64,000 bases of DNA from Thermocrinis minervae (GTDB lineage Bacteria; Aquificota; Aquificia; Aquificales; Aquificaceae), in the NCBI RefSeq assembly GCF_900142435.1, contig NZ_LT670846.1, positions 1,082,750 to 1,146,749 on the forward strand. Direction: 5' to 3'. The notes beneath the pieces were generated by a model, which saw only the letters and a list, made by a program, of their open reading frames with translations, was not told where the DNA came from and searched no databases. Below are positions 14,306 through 27,055 of the stretch, piece by piece; the stretch's first letter is position 1; the number at the start of each line of letters is the position of its first letter. Position numbers and translations under genes: made by a program.

Positions 14306-15412
14306 ATGGGTTACAGCTGCGGTATAGTGGGACTACCAAACGTAGGCAAGTCTACTCTTTTTAACGCCATAACTCAGACGGCAAAGGCTCAAGCTGCAAA
14401 CTACCCCTTTTGTACCATAGAGCCTAACGTGGGAGTGGTGGCAGTTCCTGACGAGAGGCTATACACCATAGCCAAGCTGGAGAGGTCTCAAAAGATTACT
14501 CCTACCTTTATGGAGTTTGTGGACATAGCTGGTCTGGTAAGGGGTGCAAGCAAGGGAGAAGGCCTGGGAAACCAGTTTTTGGCCCACATAAGAGAAGTGG
14601 ACGCCATAGCCCAGGTGCTAAGGTGCTTTAAAGACGAAGATGTGGTGCACGTAGAGGGTTCTGTGGATCCCATTAGGGATGCCCAGATAGTGGAGCTGGA
14701 GCTCATAGCCAAGGATCTGGAGACCGTGGAGAAGAGGCTTGAAAAAGTAGAAAAGATGGCAAGGATAGGAGATAAGAAGGCCAAAGAGGAACTTGAAAAG
14801 CTTTTGGCCATAAAGGATGTCCTTGAGAACATGGTACCGCTCATAAGAAAGTACAGGGATCTCGGTCAGGAAGTAGTAGATTATGCAAGGAAGAATCTCT
14901 TTTTGCTTACAGTAAAGCCTATGATGTACGTGGCTAACGTGGACGAGGAGTCTTTGAGTTCTCCAAACGAACACTTAAAGAGGCTGATAGAATACGCCCG
15001 GGGTATAGGCGTGCCCGTAGTGGTCATATGTGCAAAGCTTGAAGCCGAGCTCATAGCCTTAGAGGAGGAAGAGAGGAAGGAGCTCCTTAAGGCCTATGGA
15101 CTTGAGGAGCCGGGACTTAACAAGCTCGTGAGGGAAGGCTACAAGCTCTTGGACCTTATTACCTTCTTCACAGCAGGTGAGAAGGAAACCAGGGCCTGGA
15201 CTGTGAAGAAGGGTACAAAGGCACCGCAGGCAGCTGGTAAGATTCACTCTGACATGGAGAGGGGTTTTATAGCCGCAGAAGTGATAAACTACGAGGACTA
15301 CATAAAGGTAGGCTCTTTAGCAAAGGCCAAGGAGATGGGTCTTGTAAGGTTAGAAGGAAAGGACTACCAAATACAGGACGGAGATATTGTTTACTTTAGG
15401 TTTAACGTATAG
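14306..15412 (+). CDS. ychF: YchF/OLA1-family P-loop NTPase
   Basis: 368 residues, standard for YchF. Walker A GLPNVGKST and the G3 motif DIAGL are clear. The central coiled coil (about 130-170, KRLEKVEKMARIGDKKAKEELEKL) and the C-terminal TGS-type domain (TFFTAGEKETRAWTVKKG; IHSDMERGFIAAEVI) follow in order. YchF binds ribosomes, prefers ATP to GTP and is linked to translation and oxidative-stress control. mutL starts 2 nt after its stop. Confidence 0.96.
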   Translation: MGYSCGIVGLPNVGKSTLFNAITQTAKAQAANYPFCTIEPNVGVVAVPDERLYTIAKLERSQKITPTFMEFVDIAGLVRGASKGEGLGNQFLAHIREVDAIAQVLRCFKDEDVVHVEGSVDPIRDAQIVELELIAKDLETVEKRLEKVEKMARIGDKKAKEELEKLLAIKDVLENMVPLIRKYRDLGQEVVDYARKNLFLLTVKPMMYVANVDEESLSSPNEHLKRLIEYARGIGVPVVVICAKLEAELIALEEEERKELLKAYGLEEPGLNKLVREGYKLLDLITFFTAGEKETRAWTVKKGTKAPQAAGKIHSDMERGFIAAEVINYEDYIKVGSLAKAKEMGLVRLEGKDYQIQDGDIVYFRFNV

Positions 15413-15414
15413 CC

Positions 15415-16683
15415 GTGTTTGTCAGAGAGCTTTCGCCTGAGGTAATAAGTAGGATATCAGCAGGGGAGGTGCTGGAAGGGCCAACCGACTGTGTCAAAGA
15501 GCTCATAGAGAACTCTTTGGATGCCAACGCTAGCAGGGTAAAGGTGGAGATAGTAAAGGGAGGCAAAAGATACATATCCGTGCTTGATGACGGCACGGGG
15601 ATACACCCTGAAGACCTACCCTTGGTCATAAGGAATCACACGACAAGTAAGATAGCAAGCTTTGAAGATATCTTCAAAATTCCTTACTATGGCTTTAGGG
15701 GTGAAGCCCTTCACTCTATAGCCAGCGTGAGCAGGCTGGTTATAAGGTCTAAGCATTACACACAGGAAGTCTGCTACGAGCTTAAGGCTGAAGGTGGTAG
15801 AGTCTGCTACGTGAGACCTTCAGCATGTTCAGCAGGAACTCAGGTAGAGGTCTACGACCTTTTTTACAACCTTCCAGTAAGGCGTAAGTTCCTCAGAAAG
15901 GAGGACACAGAGAGGAAGAAGATAGTAGAGCTCATAAAGGTTTATGCCATGGCAAGGCCTGATGTAAGCTTTGAGCTTATATCCGACGGTAAGAGGGTAC
16001 TCTTCCTACCGAGGGCCAACAGCTACAGGGAAAGACTTGAGGAACTGTTTGGGGAAAGGTTCGAAGAACGTCTGGTGGAGGATCAGTACATAAGGGTCAG
16101 AAGCTTGATATCCGTGGAACCTTCAAAGGCTCAGGTCTACTTCTTTGTAAACTCGAGACCTGTCTACAACAGAGAGCTTTTGGAGTTCATAAGAGGGAGG
16201 GCAGGAAAGGCGAAGGTGGTCATCTTTCTAGAGGTTCCACCCTACCTGGTAGACACAAACGTCCATCCCAAAAAGAGGGAAGTAAAGTTCTACAAAGAAG
16301 GCATCATAAAAGAACTCATCTCAGAAGCCTTTGAAAGAAAGCACACATCTGTACTGGCACAGCCCAAGGAGAGGTACGGGGAGAAGTTTGAGGTACTCGG
16401 TTCCATAGATGACACCATAGCTGTAGTGAGGATAGGAGACTTTATATACTTCTTTGATCAGCACCTTTTGTCCGAAAGGGAAAATTACGAGAAGGGTATG
16501 GTAGAGGATATGGCATGCAGAAGCTCCATAAAGGCTGGCCATAAACTTACAAAGCAACAGATTGAAAGTCTTGTAAAGAAGTGGTTCTCCTTTGAGAATA
16601 AGGAAACATGCCCACACGGAAGACCCCTTTATTACCGCATATACATAGGTGATGTATACAAGAAGTTAGGGAGGTCCTTCTGA
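15415..16683 (+). CDS. mutL: DNA mismatch repair protein MutL
   Basis: 422 residues with a GTG start. The N-terminal GHKL ATPase is complete ([32 protein letters not shown]). The short C-terminal domain keeps the nuclease motif in the form [12 protein letters not shown] (usual DQHA-x2-E-x4-E, with Leu for Ala) and a CPHGRP motif, so it should be a nicking endonuclease as in MutH-less bacteria. The short total length fits the compact MutL of Aquificales, where the linker is reduced. It shares a base with hisF (TGATG). Confidence 0.95.
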   Translation: MFVRELSPEVISRISAGEVLEGPTDCVKELIENSLDANASRVKVEIVKGGKRYISVLDDGTGIHPEDLPLVIRNHTTSKIASFEDIFKIPYYGFRGEALHSIASVSRLVIRSKHYTQEVCYELKAEGGRVCYVRPSACSAGTQVEVYDLFYNLPVRRKFLRKEDTERKKIVELIKVYAMARPDVSFELISDGKRVLFLPRANSYRERLEELFGERFEERLVEDQYIRVRSLISVEPSKAQVYFFVNSRPVYNRELLEFIRGRAGKAKVVIFLEVPPYLVDTNVHPKKREVKFYKEGIIKELISEAFERKHTSVLAQPKERYGEKFEVLGSIDDTIAVVRIGDFIYFFDQHLLSERENYEKGMVEDMACRSSIKAGHKLTKQQIESLVKKWFSFENKETCPHGRPLYYRIYIGDVYKKLGRSF

Positions 16684-17438
16684 TGCTAGCAAAAAGGATT
16701 ATACCCTGTCTGGACATAGACAAGGGAAGAGTGGTCAAAGGAGTAAGGTTTGTAGACTTGGTGGATGCCGGAGACCCGGTAGAAAACGCAAGGGCCTACG
16801 AGGAACAAGGAGCTGACGAGCTCGTCTTCTTGGACATAACCGCCTCTGCGGAACAGAGAGACATAATACTCCATGTGGTCAAAGCTGTAGCTGAACAAGT
16901 CTTCATGCCCTTCACGGTAGGTGGTGGTGTAAGGACATTGGAGGATATAAGAAGACTCTTAGAGGCAGGAGCCGACAAGGTTTCCATAAACACTGCTGCA
17001 GTGCAGAACCCATCGTTGGTGTACGAAGCAGCCAAGAGGTTCGGCTCTCAATGTATAGTGGTGGCCATAGATGCAAAGAGAAGTCAAAAAGGATGGGAAG
17101 TGTACATAAAAGGTGGAAGGGTACCAACGGGTATAGATGCTGTGGAGTGGGCAAAGAAGGTAGAAAGCCTGGGTGCTGGTGAAATACTCTTGACATCCAT
17201 GGACAAGGATGGGACCAAGTCGGGTTATGACGTAGAGCTTACAAGAAGCGTAGCCCAGGCTGTTAACATACCAGTCATAGCTTCAGGCGGTGCCGGTTCT
17301 CTAGAACACTTCTACGAGGTATTTACAGAAGGTATGGCTGATGCTGCACTTGCAGCATCCCTATTTCACTTTAGAGAACTAAGCATACCACAGGTTAAAG
17401 AGTATTTAAAAGCTAAAGGCGTACCAGTGAGGGTGTAG
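16683..17438 (+). CDS. hisF: Imidazole glycerol phosphate synthase subunit HisF
   Basis: 251 residues, a standard-length TIM-barrel cyclase. [15 protein letters not shown] with catalytic Asp11, DITASAE, the phosphate-binding GGGVRT and SGGAG loops, and [11 protein letters not shown] (second catalytic Asp) are all present. Together with HisH it makes imidazole glycerol phosphate and AICAR in histidine synthesis. It is the second gene of a mutL-hisF pair with TGATG overlap; no other his genes are in the window. Confidence 0.97.
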   Translation: MLAKRIIPCLDIDKGRVVKGVRFVDLVDAGDPVENARAYEEQGADELVFLDITASAEQRDIILHVVKAVAEQVFMPFTVGGGVRTLEDIRRLLEAGADKVSINTAAVQNPSLVYEAAKRFGSQCIVVAIDAKRSQKGWEVYIKGGRVPTGIDAVEWAKKVESLGAGEILLTSMDKDGTKSGYDVELTRSVAQAVNIPVIASGGAGSLEHFYEVFTEGMADAALAASLFHFRELSIPQVKEYLKAKGVPVRV

Positions 17439-17440
17439 AT

Positions 17441-17446
17441 TATAAT
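17441..17446 (+). promoter_or_regulatory. TATAAT -10 element for the 17455 gene
   Basis: A perfect TATAAT ends 8 nt before the ATG at 17455, directly after the hisF stop. Confidence 0.55.
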
Positions 17447-17454
17447 CAATCCCT

Positions 17455-17913
17455 ATGGAAAGAGTTTACAGCATAGAGGAGAAGGTTAGACTCATCGTGG
17501 AAGAATTTTTTGATGACATAAAAGCAAAGGAGCCCTTTTATTCCTGTCTAGATGACTACAGCTTCAGACTAAAAGCAAAGCTTTCTGAGCTTTTGACTCA
17601 GCTCATGCCAGATTACGAAAGTGCCAACAGGAGCTTTGACAGTGCCCTCCTCGGAATATACACCTATTTGGAGAAGCGTATAAACGTAGCAAACTTAGAA
17701 GACAGGGAAGAGCTAGAGAGGCTCATAAAAGCCCTAGAAGAGACCAACAGAGTACTCATGAGCTTTATGTACGACGAGAGGATAAAGGACAAGGGCACCC
17801 TTTCAAAGGTAGCTGGAAGTATAAGGGACTGGGCTGAAGCACTAAGCGTGGAGTTCAAAAGGAAGTTTTCCAGCTTTTGGACAAAATTAAAATCTCTCTT
17901 TGGAAAACGCTAG
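17455..17913 (+). CDS. Hypothetical helical protein
   Basis: 152 residues, charged and almost entirely predicted helical (MERVYSIEEKVRLIVEEFFDDIK; EDREELERLIKALEETNRVLMSFMYDER), with a basic C-terminus KLKSLFGKR. There is no signal peptide, membrane segment or recognised domain. The TATAAT placed as in neighbouring genes, and pdxA starting at the very next base after its stop, support it as a real gene in a 17455-pdxA-lapA operon. Confidence 0.75.
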   Translation: MERVYSIEEKVRLIVEEFFDDIKAKEPFYSCLDDYSFRLKAKLSELLTQLMPDYESANRSFDSALLGIYTYLEKRINVANLEDREELERLIKALEETNRVLMSFMYDERIKDKGTLSKVAGSIRDWAEALSVEFKRKFSSFWTKLKSLFGKR

Positions 17914-18879
17914 ATGCTAAAGATAGGCATAACCATAGGAGATCCGGCGGGTGTTGGACCTGAGCTTATAGTAAGACTTGGTGACCATCTTTCAAAGGAT
18001 AGAGCTTATGTAATCTACGGAGAGGAGAAGATAATCCGTCTTGCTAGAAGTCTGTTTAATCCGAGCTTTGAATACGAGGTGATCCAACTTCCAGAAGATA
18101 TAAAGGATCCAGGTGTATACCTTATAGACCTAAACATAAGCCAGACGGACAGACCTCTTCCCTCACACGTATCTGGCATAGTTGCCATTGGATACCTGGG
18201 CAGGGCTGTAGTAGACTTAGTTTACGGAAAGATAGACGGTCTTGTCACCATGCCCATAAGCAAGTTCTGGGCTAAGATGGCGGGCTTTGCCTTTGAAGGG
18301 CAGACGGAGTTTATAACGAGCTCCTTCCGGGTAAAGGATTACGCCATGATGATGTACTCTTCAAAGGTTAAGGTGGTCCTCCTTTCTACCCACGTACCCT
18401 TATCTGAAGCCATAAAGCAAGTTACCAAGGAAAACATAAACAAGAAGGTAAAGCTTGTAAGCTCCGAGTACAAAAGGCTCTTTGGGAAGGAACCATCCAT
18501 AGGTGTGCTTGGTCTTAACCCACACGCTGGGGAAGGTGGTCAGATAGGCAACGAGGAGCTTGAACACATATATCCAGCAATAGAAGAACTCAAGATGGAA
18601 GGCTACATGGTAGAAGGTCCTCTGTCCCCTGACACAGCGTTTATGAAAGCCTCCGAGTACGACCTTTTCCTCTGCATGTACCACGATCAGGGGCTTATAC
18701 CCTTCAAGCTCTTAGCCTTTGATGAGGGTGTAAACTTGACCCTTGGCATACCAAAGGTGAGAACATCGCCAGACCACGGTACGGCTTACGACATAGCCTG
18801 GAAGGGCATAGCCAACCTTGGACCATCGGTGAGTGCCCTTCATCTCTGCGAAAAGCTATCGGAAGGTGCAGCATCATGA
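17914..18879 (+). CDS. pdxA: 4-hydroxythreonine-4-phosphate dehydrogenase PdxA
   Basis: 321 residues of normal length. The opening GITIGDPAGVGPELIVR and the metal-binding MYHDQGLIPFKLL are PdxA hallmarks, together with GLNPHAGEGG and a late SPDHGTAYDIAWKG segment. It oxidises 4-phosphohydroxy-L-threonine with NAD in DXP-dependent pyridoxal phosphate synthesis, which uses the product of dxs, also in this window (47455). It starts immediately after the upstream stop; the stop overlaps the lapA-like start (ATGA). Confidence 0.95.
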   Translation: MLKIGITIGDPAGVGPELIVRLGDHLSKDRAYVIYGEEKIIRLARSLFNPSFEYEVIQLPEDIKDPGVYLIDLNISQTDRPLPSHVSGIVAIGYLGRAVVDLVYGKIDGLVTMPISKFWAKMAGFAFEGQTEFITSSFRVKDYAMMMYSSKVKVVLLSTHVPLSEAIKQVTKENINKKVKLVSSEYKRLFGKEPSIGVLGLNPHAGEGGQIGNEELEHIYPAIEELKMEGYMVEGPLSPDTAFMKASEYDLFLCMYHDQGLIPFKLLAFDEGVNLTLGIPKVRTSPDHGTAYDIAWKGIANLGPSVSALHLCEKLSEGAAS

Positions 18880-19100
18880 AAGCTTTTCTACAAATAGCTT
18901 TGCTGTTTGCTATGTTAACCGTTGTAGGGTGGCTCATATACCTAAACCAAGGGAGTGTCTCCCTCGTCCTAACCCCACCGGTGGGTGGAGTCTACTACGT
19001 TACTAATCCTCTGCCCCTCGGGCTTTTCCTTGTGATAGCCTTCTTAATAGGTCTCTTACTGGGCTACCTGATAAGGCTCCTACAGGACATATTTAAGTGA
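18876..19100 (+). CDS. LapA-domain small membrane protein
   Basis: 74 residues with two membrane helices (about 5-24 and 48-70) separated by a short loop, and the [12 protein letters not shown] and [11 protein letters not shown] features of the LapA/YciS family. In enterobacteria LapA partners with LapB in control of lipopolysaccharide synthesis. Here it is coupled to pdxA by an ATGA overlap and no LapB is adjacent, so the role is tentative. Confidence 0.75.
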   Translation: MKAFLQIALLFAMLTVVGWLIYLNQGSVSLVLTPPVGGVYYVTNPLPLGLFLVIAFLIGLLLGYLIRLLQDIFK

Positions 19101-19116
19101 GACTATATTTAAACGG

Positions 19117-21063
19117 ATGGCAAACAGACTTATAAACGCAAAGAGTCCATACCTTAGGAAGTCTGCCCACCAGCCTGTAGACTGGTACGAGTGGTCGGAA
19201 GAGGCTTTTAGGAAAGCAAAGGAGGAAGACAAGCCTATACTCCTCTCCATAGGTGGTGTTTGGTGCCACTGGTGTCACGTGATGGCCCATGAGAGTTTTG
19301 AAAACCCAGAAATAGCCAAGATAATAAACGAGAACTTTGTGGCCATAAAGGTAGACAGGGATGAAAGACCAGACATAGACAGAAGGTACCAGGAGGTGGT
19401 CTTTGCCCTCACAGGCTCCGGAGGATGGCCACTCACAGTTTTTCTAACACCTGACGGTGAGGCTTTCTTCGGTGGCACCTACTTTCCACCCGAGGACAGA
19501 TGGGGAAGACCAGGCTTTAAAAGCATACTCCTTAGGATTGCCCAACTGTGGAAAGAAGACAGACAAAGGATACTAAAGTCTGCCCAGCACATATTCCAAA
19601 CCTTACAGACTTACAGCACATCAAGCCACAAGGATCATGTTGATGAGGACCTTTTGGAAAGGGGTATATCGTCCCTTCTAACGGCCATAGACTATCAGTA
19701 CGGTGGTATAGGTTCCGCTCCCAAGTTTCACCATGCTAAGGGCTTTGAGCTGCTCATCTACCACTACTATTTCACCAAAAACGAGCTTATACGAAGGGCA
19801 GTAGAGATTTCTTTGGATGCCATGGCAAAGGGAGGAGTCTACGATCATTTGCTCGGTGGTTTCTTTAGGTACTCCACAGACGACCTATGGAGGGTACCTC
19901 ACTTTGAGAAGATGCTTTACGACAACGCAGAGCTCCTAAAGCTTTACTCCATGGCATATCAAGTATTTGGTAAGGATCTCTATAGGTACGTAGCTGAAGG
20001 GATAGTAAGGTACTACAGAGAAGAAGCTTCAGACCCAGAAGGTGGTTTCTACGCTTCCCAAGATGCAGACATTGGCACTTTGGACGAGGGTGGCTATTAC
20101 ACTTTCTCCCTGAAGGAGCTTTCTCAGTTCCTAACGGAAGAGGAACTAAAGGTGGCAAGCCTTTACTTTGACATAGGACCAAAAGGAGAGATGCACCACG
20201 ATCCTTCAAAGAACGTCCTTTTTATAGCCATGTCGGAGGAGGAAATAGCCAGCTTTTTGGGGAAACCTGTGGAGGAGGTAAAAGGACTCCTCAAATCCGC
20301 AAGGGAGAAGATGCTAGACTACAGAAGGAGGACAAGAGAAAGACCCTTCATAGACACTACCATTTACACCAACTACAACGGGCTTATGCTCTCAGGAATG
20401 GCGTACTACTATAAGGTCTTTAAAGATTCTTGGGCCTTGGACATCTCTGTTAAGACTGCCGACCGTGTACTGTCAGAACTCTACGACGGAAAAAGGCTCA
20501 TGCACACCCACGGTGTAGAAGGCTTTTCTGAGGACTACATCTTCTTGGCTATGGGTCTGCTGGACCTCTACGAGATCTCAAGAAGAGAAGAGTACCTGCA
20601 AGCAGCAATAAACATCGCAAACACAGCTATAGAACTCTTTTGGGATCCACAGGGCTGGGGCTTCTACGATACTATCCCCAAGGGTGAAGGATTGCTGAAG
20701 GTACCCTCAAAGCCTGTTAACGACTCGCCTACCCAGTCAGTTAACGGTACGGCTCCTTATTTACTAATGACCCTTTACTCTTTGACAGGTGAAGAAAGGT
20801 ACATGGACTACGCGGAGAAGACCCTTCAGGCTTTTTCCAGGCTCGTCAGAGAAGCTCCCATGATCTCTCACTCTTACCTTATAAGCCTCTATGCTTACCT
20901 TAAGGGCATGTGTAAAGTAGAGACCTCGGAAAGGTGGGAGGAATGTCTTAGTGCTTTTAGACCCTTTAAGTTTGTGAAGTTCTCGCCCGTGGAGGGTATA
21001 GTGGCATGTGTGGGTACAAGCTGCAGGAGGATAGAGGACTGCCAGGAATTGACCAGCTTATGA
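19117..21063 (+). CDS. DUF255 thioredoxin-domain protein (YyaL/spermatogenesis-associated-20 family)
   Basis: 648 residues. The N-terminal thioredoxin-fold domain (1 to about 160) has [23 protein letters not shown], the redox motif CHWC inside [15 protein letters not shown], and [13 protein letters not shown]. The rest is a six-hairpin (alpha/alpha)6 barrel similar to glycosidases and N-acylglucosamine epimerases ([27 protein letters not shown]). The family is widespread and its biochemical role is not established. TATATT at 19104-19109 ends 7 nt before the ATG. Confidence 0.93.
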   Translation: MANRLINAKSPYLRKSAHQPVDWYEWSEEAFRKAKEEDKPILLSIGGVWCHWCHVMAHESFENPEIAKIINENFVAIKVDRDERPDIDRRYQEVVFALTGSGGWPLTVFLTPDGEAFFGGTYFPPEDRWGRPGFKSILLRIAQLWKEDRQRILKSAQHIFQTLQTYSTSSHKDHVDEDLLERGISSLLTAIDYQYGGIGSAPKFHHAKGFELLIYHYYFTKNELIRRAVEISLDAMAKGGVYDHLLGGFFRYSTDDLWRVPHFEKMLYDNAELLKLYSMAYQVFGKDLYRYVAEGIVRYYREEASDPEGGFYASQDADIGTLDEGGYYTFSLKELSQFLTEEELKVASLYFDIGPKGEMHHDPSKNVLFIAMSEEEIASFLGKPVEEVKGLLKSAREKMLDYRRRTRERPFIDTTIYTNYNGLMLSGMAYYYKVFKDSWALDISVKTADRVLSELYDGKRLMHTHGVEGFSEDYIFLAMGLLDLYEISRREEYLQAAINIANTAIELFWDPQGWGFYDTIPKGEGLLKVPSKPVNDSPTQSVNGTAPYLLMTLYSLTGEERYMDYAEKTLQAFSRLVREAPMISHSYLISLYAYLKGMCKVETSERWEECLSAFRPFKFVKFSPVEGIVACVGTSCRRIEDCQELTSL

Positions 21064-21090
21064 ATATCATACCCATTTGATAGCCTTTGA

Positions 21091-22982
<1,892 letters not shown>

Positions 22983-22984
22983 AT

Positions 22985-23464
22985 CTATATACACCTCTGC
23001 TCCTTTAGGTAATCCATAAGCTTTTTCTTTTCAAACTCTTGAGCCTTTACGTAGTTAACCACACATGTAAGCGTCTTGGGAGGAACGTAACCAGGGACCT
23101 GCAGCACAACTCTACCCTCCTTGTTGTAGAAAATTATGTGAGGGTAGGACCTGACGCCGAGTATATCAACCAGCTTGTCCTCCGTGGTGGTCATCTCCTT
23201 GCCATCGAGCTTTATGAAGACTGGTGCATTGCTTTCAGCCAATACTCTGTATACATCCATATCCTTGAGCGTCTGTATAAGCTCCTGGTTAGTTTTCAGA
23301 TCCTTGTCAAGCTGTTTGCAGTATATGCAGCCCTGGCTTTCTACTATAAGCATGGCATAGTCCTTTCGAGGTATAAGGCTCTTTGACTCAGAACTTGCAG
23401 ACTTTCCCTTCTGACAGGAAGTAAGCATCAAGACAAAAAGGATTAAAAACATAAGCCTTTTCAT
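22985..23464 (-). CDS. Thioredoxin-fold lipoprotein
   Basis: 159 residues with a lipoprotein signal (MLTSC, Cys17) and a thioredoxin fold. It has redox-active CIYC at residues 46-49 in VESQGCIYCK and the cis-Pro strand YPHIIFYNKEGRVV. A third Cys pair region (TCVV, QRC) lies near the C-terminus. It resembles SoxW/DsbD-gamma-type periplasmic reductases; the partner is unknown. A TATTTT-like -10 lies 7 nt upstream of the start, overlapping the -10 of the divergent macro-domain gene. Confidence 0.85.
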   Translation of the reverse strand: MKRLMFLILFVLMLTSCQKGKSASSESKSLIPRKDYAMLIVESQGCIYCKQLDKDLKTNQELIQTLKDMDVYRVLAESNAPVFIKLDGKEMTTTEDKLVDILGVRSYPHIIFYNKEGRVVLQVPGYVPPKTLTCVVNYVKAQEFEKKKLMDYLKEQRCI

Positions 23465-23470
23465 AGGAAA

Positions 23471-23476
23471 TAAAAT
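23471..23476 (+). promoter_or_regulatory. TAAAAT -10 element for the macro-domain gene
   Basis: TAAAAT ends 8 nt before the ATG at 23485. The same bases read in reverse give TATTTT (23477-23472), 7 nt before the lipoprotein start at 23464. Confidence 0.45.
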
Positions 23477-23484
23477 ATAGACTC

Positions 23485-23973
23485 ATGCGTATAGAGGTGT
23501 TGCCCGGGAGTTTGCTTGAAGTGGATGTAGACCTCATAGTAAACCCTGCCAACTCTTATGGGTACATGGGAGGAGGAGTAGCGGGGGTCATAAAGAGGTT
23601 TGGGGGTGAGCAGATAGAGAAGGAAGCTATGGCCAAGGCCCCTATAAAGGTAGGCAGTGCTGTGATAACTACTGCAGGAAAGCTTCCCTTCAAAGGAGTG
23701 GTTCATGCACCTACCATGGAAGAACCTGCCATGGAGACCACTCCAGAAAAAGTTAGACTAGCCGTCAGAGCGGCACTTGAACTCGCAGACAGCTTAAATT
23801 ATACGAGCATAGCCTTTCCCGGTATGGGTACAGGAGTGGGAAGGCTTCCACATAAGGTGGCTGCCCAGGTTATGCTTGACGAGATAAAGTCCTTTAAACC
23901 CAAAAACCTCAAAAGAGTAGTGCTCGTGGACATAGACGAAAGGATGATTGAGGCCTGGAAAGAGTATCTATGA
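23485..23973 (+). CDS. Macro-domain protein (ADP-ribose-binding fold)
   Basis: 162 residues, a single macro domain. VDLIVNPANSYGYMGGGVAGVI is the conserved ADP-ribose pocket, followed by GSAVITTAGKLPFKGVVHAPT and FPGMGTGVGRLPHKVAAQVM. Macro domains bind or hydrolyse ADP-ribose and its esters. The start lies 8 nt after TAAAAT and the stop overlaps pabB (ATGA). The link to folate synthesis is positional only. Confidence 0.93.
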   Translation: MRIEVLPGSLLEVDVDLIVNPANSYGYMGGGVAGVIKRFGGEQIEKEAMAKAPIKVGSAVITTAGKLPFKGVVHAPTMEEPAMETTPEKVRLAVRAALELADSLNYTSIAFPGMGTGVGRLPHKVAAQVMLDEIKSFKPKNLKRVVLVDIDERMIEAWKEYL

Positions 23974-25028
23974 AGCTTATCCTTTCTGGCCTCTTCTGTG
24001 GACAAAGAGGTCTGTGGGAGCTAGACGTGTTAGATGTACACTTCTTTGATTCTCTCAAGGATTTGCCAGACGAGGATGGCTTTTTTGTACTCTCCTACGA
24101 TCTATCCTCTGAAACCTTAGGTCTCAGGCTAAAAAGCTCTTCTTTACCTGCGATAGTCTTTGTCAAAGTAGGACAGGTCAAGAGGTGGATGGGTACAGAG
24201 GGAAGCTACAAACTTCGTTTTGTTGGCTCTTCCCTCTCCAGAGAGGAGTACATGCATAGGGTTCTTCTGATAAAGAAGCACATAGAGGATGGGACCGTAT
24301 ACCAACTTAACCTCACAAACAGGTTTGACTTTGAGTTTGAGGGCTCAATCCTTTCCCTCTTTTGGGACTACTACAGAAGGCAACCTACACCTTATTCCTT
24401 CTTTTTAGACTGCGAAGACTTCTTCGTGGTGAGTGGTTCCATGGAGCTTTTCCTAAGGAAAAGGTTTGAAAAGATAGTAAGTAGGCCCATAAAGGGTACC
24501 TCTAAAGATCTAAGGTCTCTACTTGAAAGCGAAAAGGATAAGGCGGAAAACCTTATGATCACAGACATGATGAGGAACGACCTTGGCAGGATAGCAAAGC
24601 CGGGAAGCGTAAAGGTAAAAAGGCTCTTTAGGGTACAAAGATACACTACCCTCTTTCAGATGTACTCAGAGGTACAAGCCGAGACCAAAGCATGCTTCAA
24701 AGACATACTTATGGCCACATTCCCACCTGCCTCCGTGACGGGTGCTCCTAAGGTTAAAGCTGCAGAGGTTATAGATACATTAGAACCACACCCACGTGGC
24801 TACTACTGTGGATGTGCCGGATTCAAGAAAGGACAGGACTTTACCCTATGTGTACTCATCAGGACAGCTATAGGTGACAAAGACAGGATAAGCTACTATG
24901 CTGGTGCTGGCATAGTTGCAGATTCAGATCCGCAGAAAGAATGGCAGGAGGTAATCCTCAAAACCAAGGCCTTTTATTCAGAACAAGCCTCTACCACCCG
25001 TGGATATACCCTTCAACCTCAGTTCTAG
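23970..25028 (+). CDS. pabB: Aminodeoxychorismate synthase component I
   Basis: 352 residues. The chorismate-binding domain fills the C-terminal two thirds: GTVYQLNLTNRF, GSMELFLR, PIKGTSKD, LMITDMMRNDLGRIA, PPASVTGAPKVKA and a final YYAGAGIVADSDP. The short N-terminal part and PIKGT (PabB-type Lys) rather than PIAGT (TrpE-type) favour PabB over anthranilate synthase. It makes 4-amino-4-deoxychorismate for p-aminobenzoate and folate. Its 3' end overlaps pilT, transcribed in the opposite direction, by 51 bp. Confidence 0.9.
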   Translation: MKLILSGLFCGQRGLWELDVLDVHFFDSLKDLPDEDGFFVLSYDLSSETLGLRLKSSSLPAIVFVKVGQVKRWMGTEGSYKLRFVGSSLSREEYMHRVLLIKKHIEDGTVYQLNLTNRFDFEFEGSILSLFWDYYRRQPTPYSFFLDCEDFFVVSGSMELFLRKRFEKIVSRPIKGTSKDLRSLLESEKDKAENLMITDMMRNDLGRIAKPGSVKVKRLFRVQRYTTLFQMYSEVQAETKACFKDILMATFPPASVTGAPKVKAAEVIDTLEPHPRGYYCGCAGFKKGQDFTLCVLIRTAIGDKDRISYYAGAGIVADSDPQKEWQEVILKTKAFYSEQASTTRGYTLQPQF

Positions 25029-26075
25029 GTCTGTAGGTCTGCTTGCATACCTTACAGCTGTAGGCAAGTCTATAAGTCCCTTTCTGTAGAGTTCTTCTAA
25101 GTGCTGGTCAAAGGTCTGAGTCCCGTAGACGGTTTTGCCCTTCTCCATGAGACCTGGTATCTCATCCAAACGGGTAGGATCTATGATGCACTCCTTTATG
25201 GATGGTGTGTTTATAAGGACTTCTACTGCTGGAATGACCCCACTCCCATCGGCCTTAGGCAAAAGTCTTTGGGAGAATATGGCCACCAGAGTCTCGGCGA
25301 GCTGTAGCCTTATCTGCTCTCTAACCTCAAGGTTGAACATGCTTATGAGCCTGTTTATAGTCTCTTTGGCGTCCAAAGTGTGGAGTGTGGAGAGGACTAA
25401 GTGACCCGTCTCGGCCGCCTGAAGGGCTATCTGAGCAGTCTCTGGATCCCTTATCTCACCCACCATTATCACGTCAGGGTCTTCTCTGAGAGCCGCCCTA
25501 AGACCTTTTGCGAAGGAGCTCGTGTCTATACCCACTTCCCTTTGGATTATGAAAGACTTTTTATCGGTAAACAGATATTCTATGGGTTCCTCTATGGTGA
25601 CTATAACATTATCCCTCGTGGAGTTTATCGTATCTATCATGGCGGCAAGGGTTGTAGACTTCCCAGAGCCCGTAGGTCCTGTGACAAGGATAAGTCCTTT
25701 AGTGTTCTCCAGGGCCACACGTCTAACAACCTCAGGAAGGTTTAAGGATTCAAAGGGTGGCACAGAGTAAGGAACAACTCTCAGAGCCATGCCAAAGCTT
25801 GCCCTCTGTTTATAGACGTTTACCCTGAAACGTGCCACACCAGGTAAAGAGTAGGAGACGTCCGTCTCACCATACTCCTCAAACTCTGCCAGCTTTCTCC
25901 TGTTGCGTTCCAAAACCTCTTTTAGGAACAGCTCCATATGTTTTTCTTCTAAGACTGGAAAATCATCCAACCTCTTTAACTGCTTTTTTACCCTTATTAC
26001 TGGAGCACTACCTACCCTCAGGTGTATGTCAGAAGCTCCAAGCTCTATGGCTCTTTTAAGTATCAGTTGTAGCAA
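24978..26075 (-). CDS. pilT: PilT-type twitching motility ATPase
   Basis: 365 residues. A PAS-like N-terminal domain ([16 protein letters not shown]) precedes the secretion ATPase core: Walker [17 protein letters not shown], the Asp box VTIEEPIEY, Walker [20 protein letters not shown] and the His box [11 protein letters not shown]. The retraction ATPase depolymerises type IV pili. It could equally be a PilU-like paralogue, since the C-terminus lacks an obvious AIRNLIRE motif. It overlaps recA by 20 bp upstream, suggesting a gatC-recA-pilT transcript. Confidence 0.92.
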   Translation of the reverse strand: MLQLILKRAIELGASDIHLRVGSAPVIRVKKQLKRLDDFPVLEEKHMELFLKEVLERNRRKLAEFEEYGETDVSYSLPGVARFRVNVYKQRASFGMALRVVPYSVPPFESLNLPEVVRRVALENTKGLILVTGPTGSGKSTTLAAMIDTINSTRDNVIVTIEEPIEYLFTDKKSFIIQREVGIDTSSFAKGLRAALREDPDVIMVGEIRDPETAQIALQAAETGHLVLSTLHTLDAKETINRLISMFNLEVREQIRLQLAETLVAIFSQRLLPKADGSGVIPAVEVLINTPSIKECIIDPTRLDEIPGLMEKGKTVYGTQTFDQHLEELYRKGLIDLPTAVRYASRPTDLELRLKGISTGGRGLF

Positions 26076-27054
26076 GACCAGCTACCTCCCTTACTTTTCT
26101 TTCTATCTCCTTTGCAAGCTCTGGGTTGTCCTCTAAAAACTTCTTAACTTGCTCCTTGCCCTGACCCAACTTTACATCACCGTAGCTGTACCAAGAACCA
26201 CTCTTGGAGAGTATTCCGAGGTTTACCGCCACGTCTATAAGGTCGCAGAGCTTACATATGCCTTCGCCGTACAGAACATCAAACTCAGCCTCCTGGAAGG
26301 GAGGAGCTAACTTGTTCTTGACTATCTTCACCCTAACTCTGCTCCCAGACCTTTCACCACCGTCCTTTATCTCGCCTACTCTCCTTACGTCAAGCCTCAT
26401 ATCTGCGAAGAACTTTAGAGCCCTTCCTCCTGGTGTGGTCTCTGGGTTTCCAAACATAACTCCTATCTTTTCTCTGAGCTGGTTTATAAAGATAAGTGCC
26501 GTGTTAGTCTTGTAGACTATACCTTTTAACTTTCTCAGTGCTTGGGACATGAGCCTTGCCTGCTTACCTACATGAGCTTCTCCTATCTCACCTTCTAGCT
26601 CATCCTTTGGAACGAGAGCTGCCACAGAGTCTACGACTATAACGTCAACAGCTCCGCTACTTGCTAGACTTTCGGCTATCTCCAAAGCTTGTTCTCCATA
26701 GTCAGGTTGAGATATGTAGAGGTTTTCTACGTCCACGCCTATCTTTTGAGCATACTTAGGATCAAGGGCATGCTCTGCGTCTATGAAAACGGCCACACCC
26801 CCCATCTTTTGGGCTTCTGCTATTATATGTAAGGCAAGTGTAGTTTTACCGGAAGATTCTGGACCAAATATTTCTATAACCCTACCCTTAGGTATTCCAC
26901 CCACACCCGTGGCTATGTCTAAGGCGAGGGACCCTGTGGGTATGGCGTCTACCTTGACTTTTTCTACCTTCTTCAAAGGCATTATGGAGCCTTTACCGAA
27001 CTTCTTCTCTATGACCGATATTACCGACTCTAAGGCTTTCTTTTTTTCTTCCAT
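26056..27054 (-). CDS. recA: Recombinase RecA
   Basis: 332 residues. Walker [16 protein letters not shown], the [11 protein letters not shown] strand, L1/L2 region [28 protein letters not shown] and the C-terminal domain are present. The acidic tail of mesophilic RecAs is short here, as common in thermophiles. It catalyses strand exchange and SOS activation. gatC ends 1 nt upstream and pilT starts within its 3' end. Confidence 0.98.
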   Translation of the reverse strand: MEEKKKALESVISVIEKKFGKGSIMPLKKVEKVKVDAIPTGSLALDIATGVGGIPKGRVIEIFGPESSGKTTLALHIIAEAQKMGGVAVFIDAEHALDPKYAQKIGVDVENLYISQPDYGEQALEIAESLASSGAVDVIVVDSVAALVPKDELEGEIGEAHVGKQARLMSQALRKLKGIVYKTNTALIFINQLREKIGVMFGNPETTPGGRALKFFADMRLDVRRVGEIKDGGERSGSRVRVKIVKNKLAPPFQEAEFDVLYGEGICKLCDLIDVAVNLGILSKSGSWYSYGDVKLGQGKEQVKKFLEDNPELAKEIERKVREVAGLATTDT

Positions 27055-27055
27055 A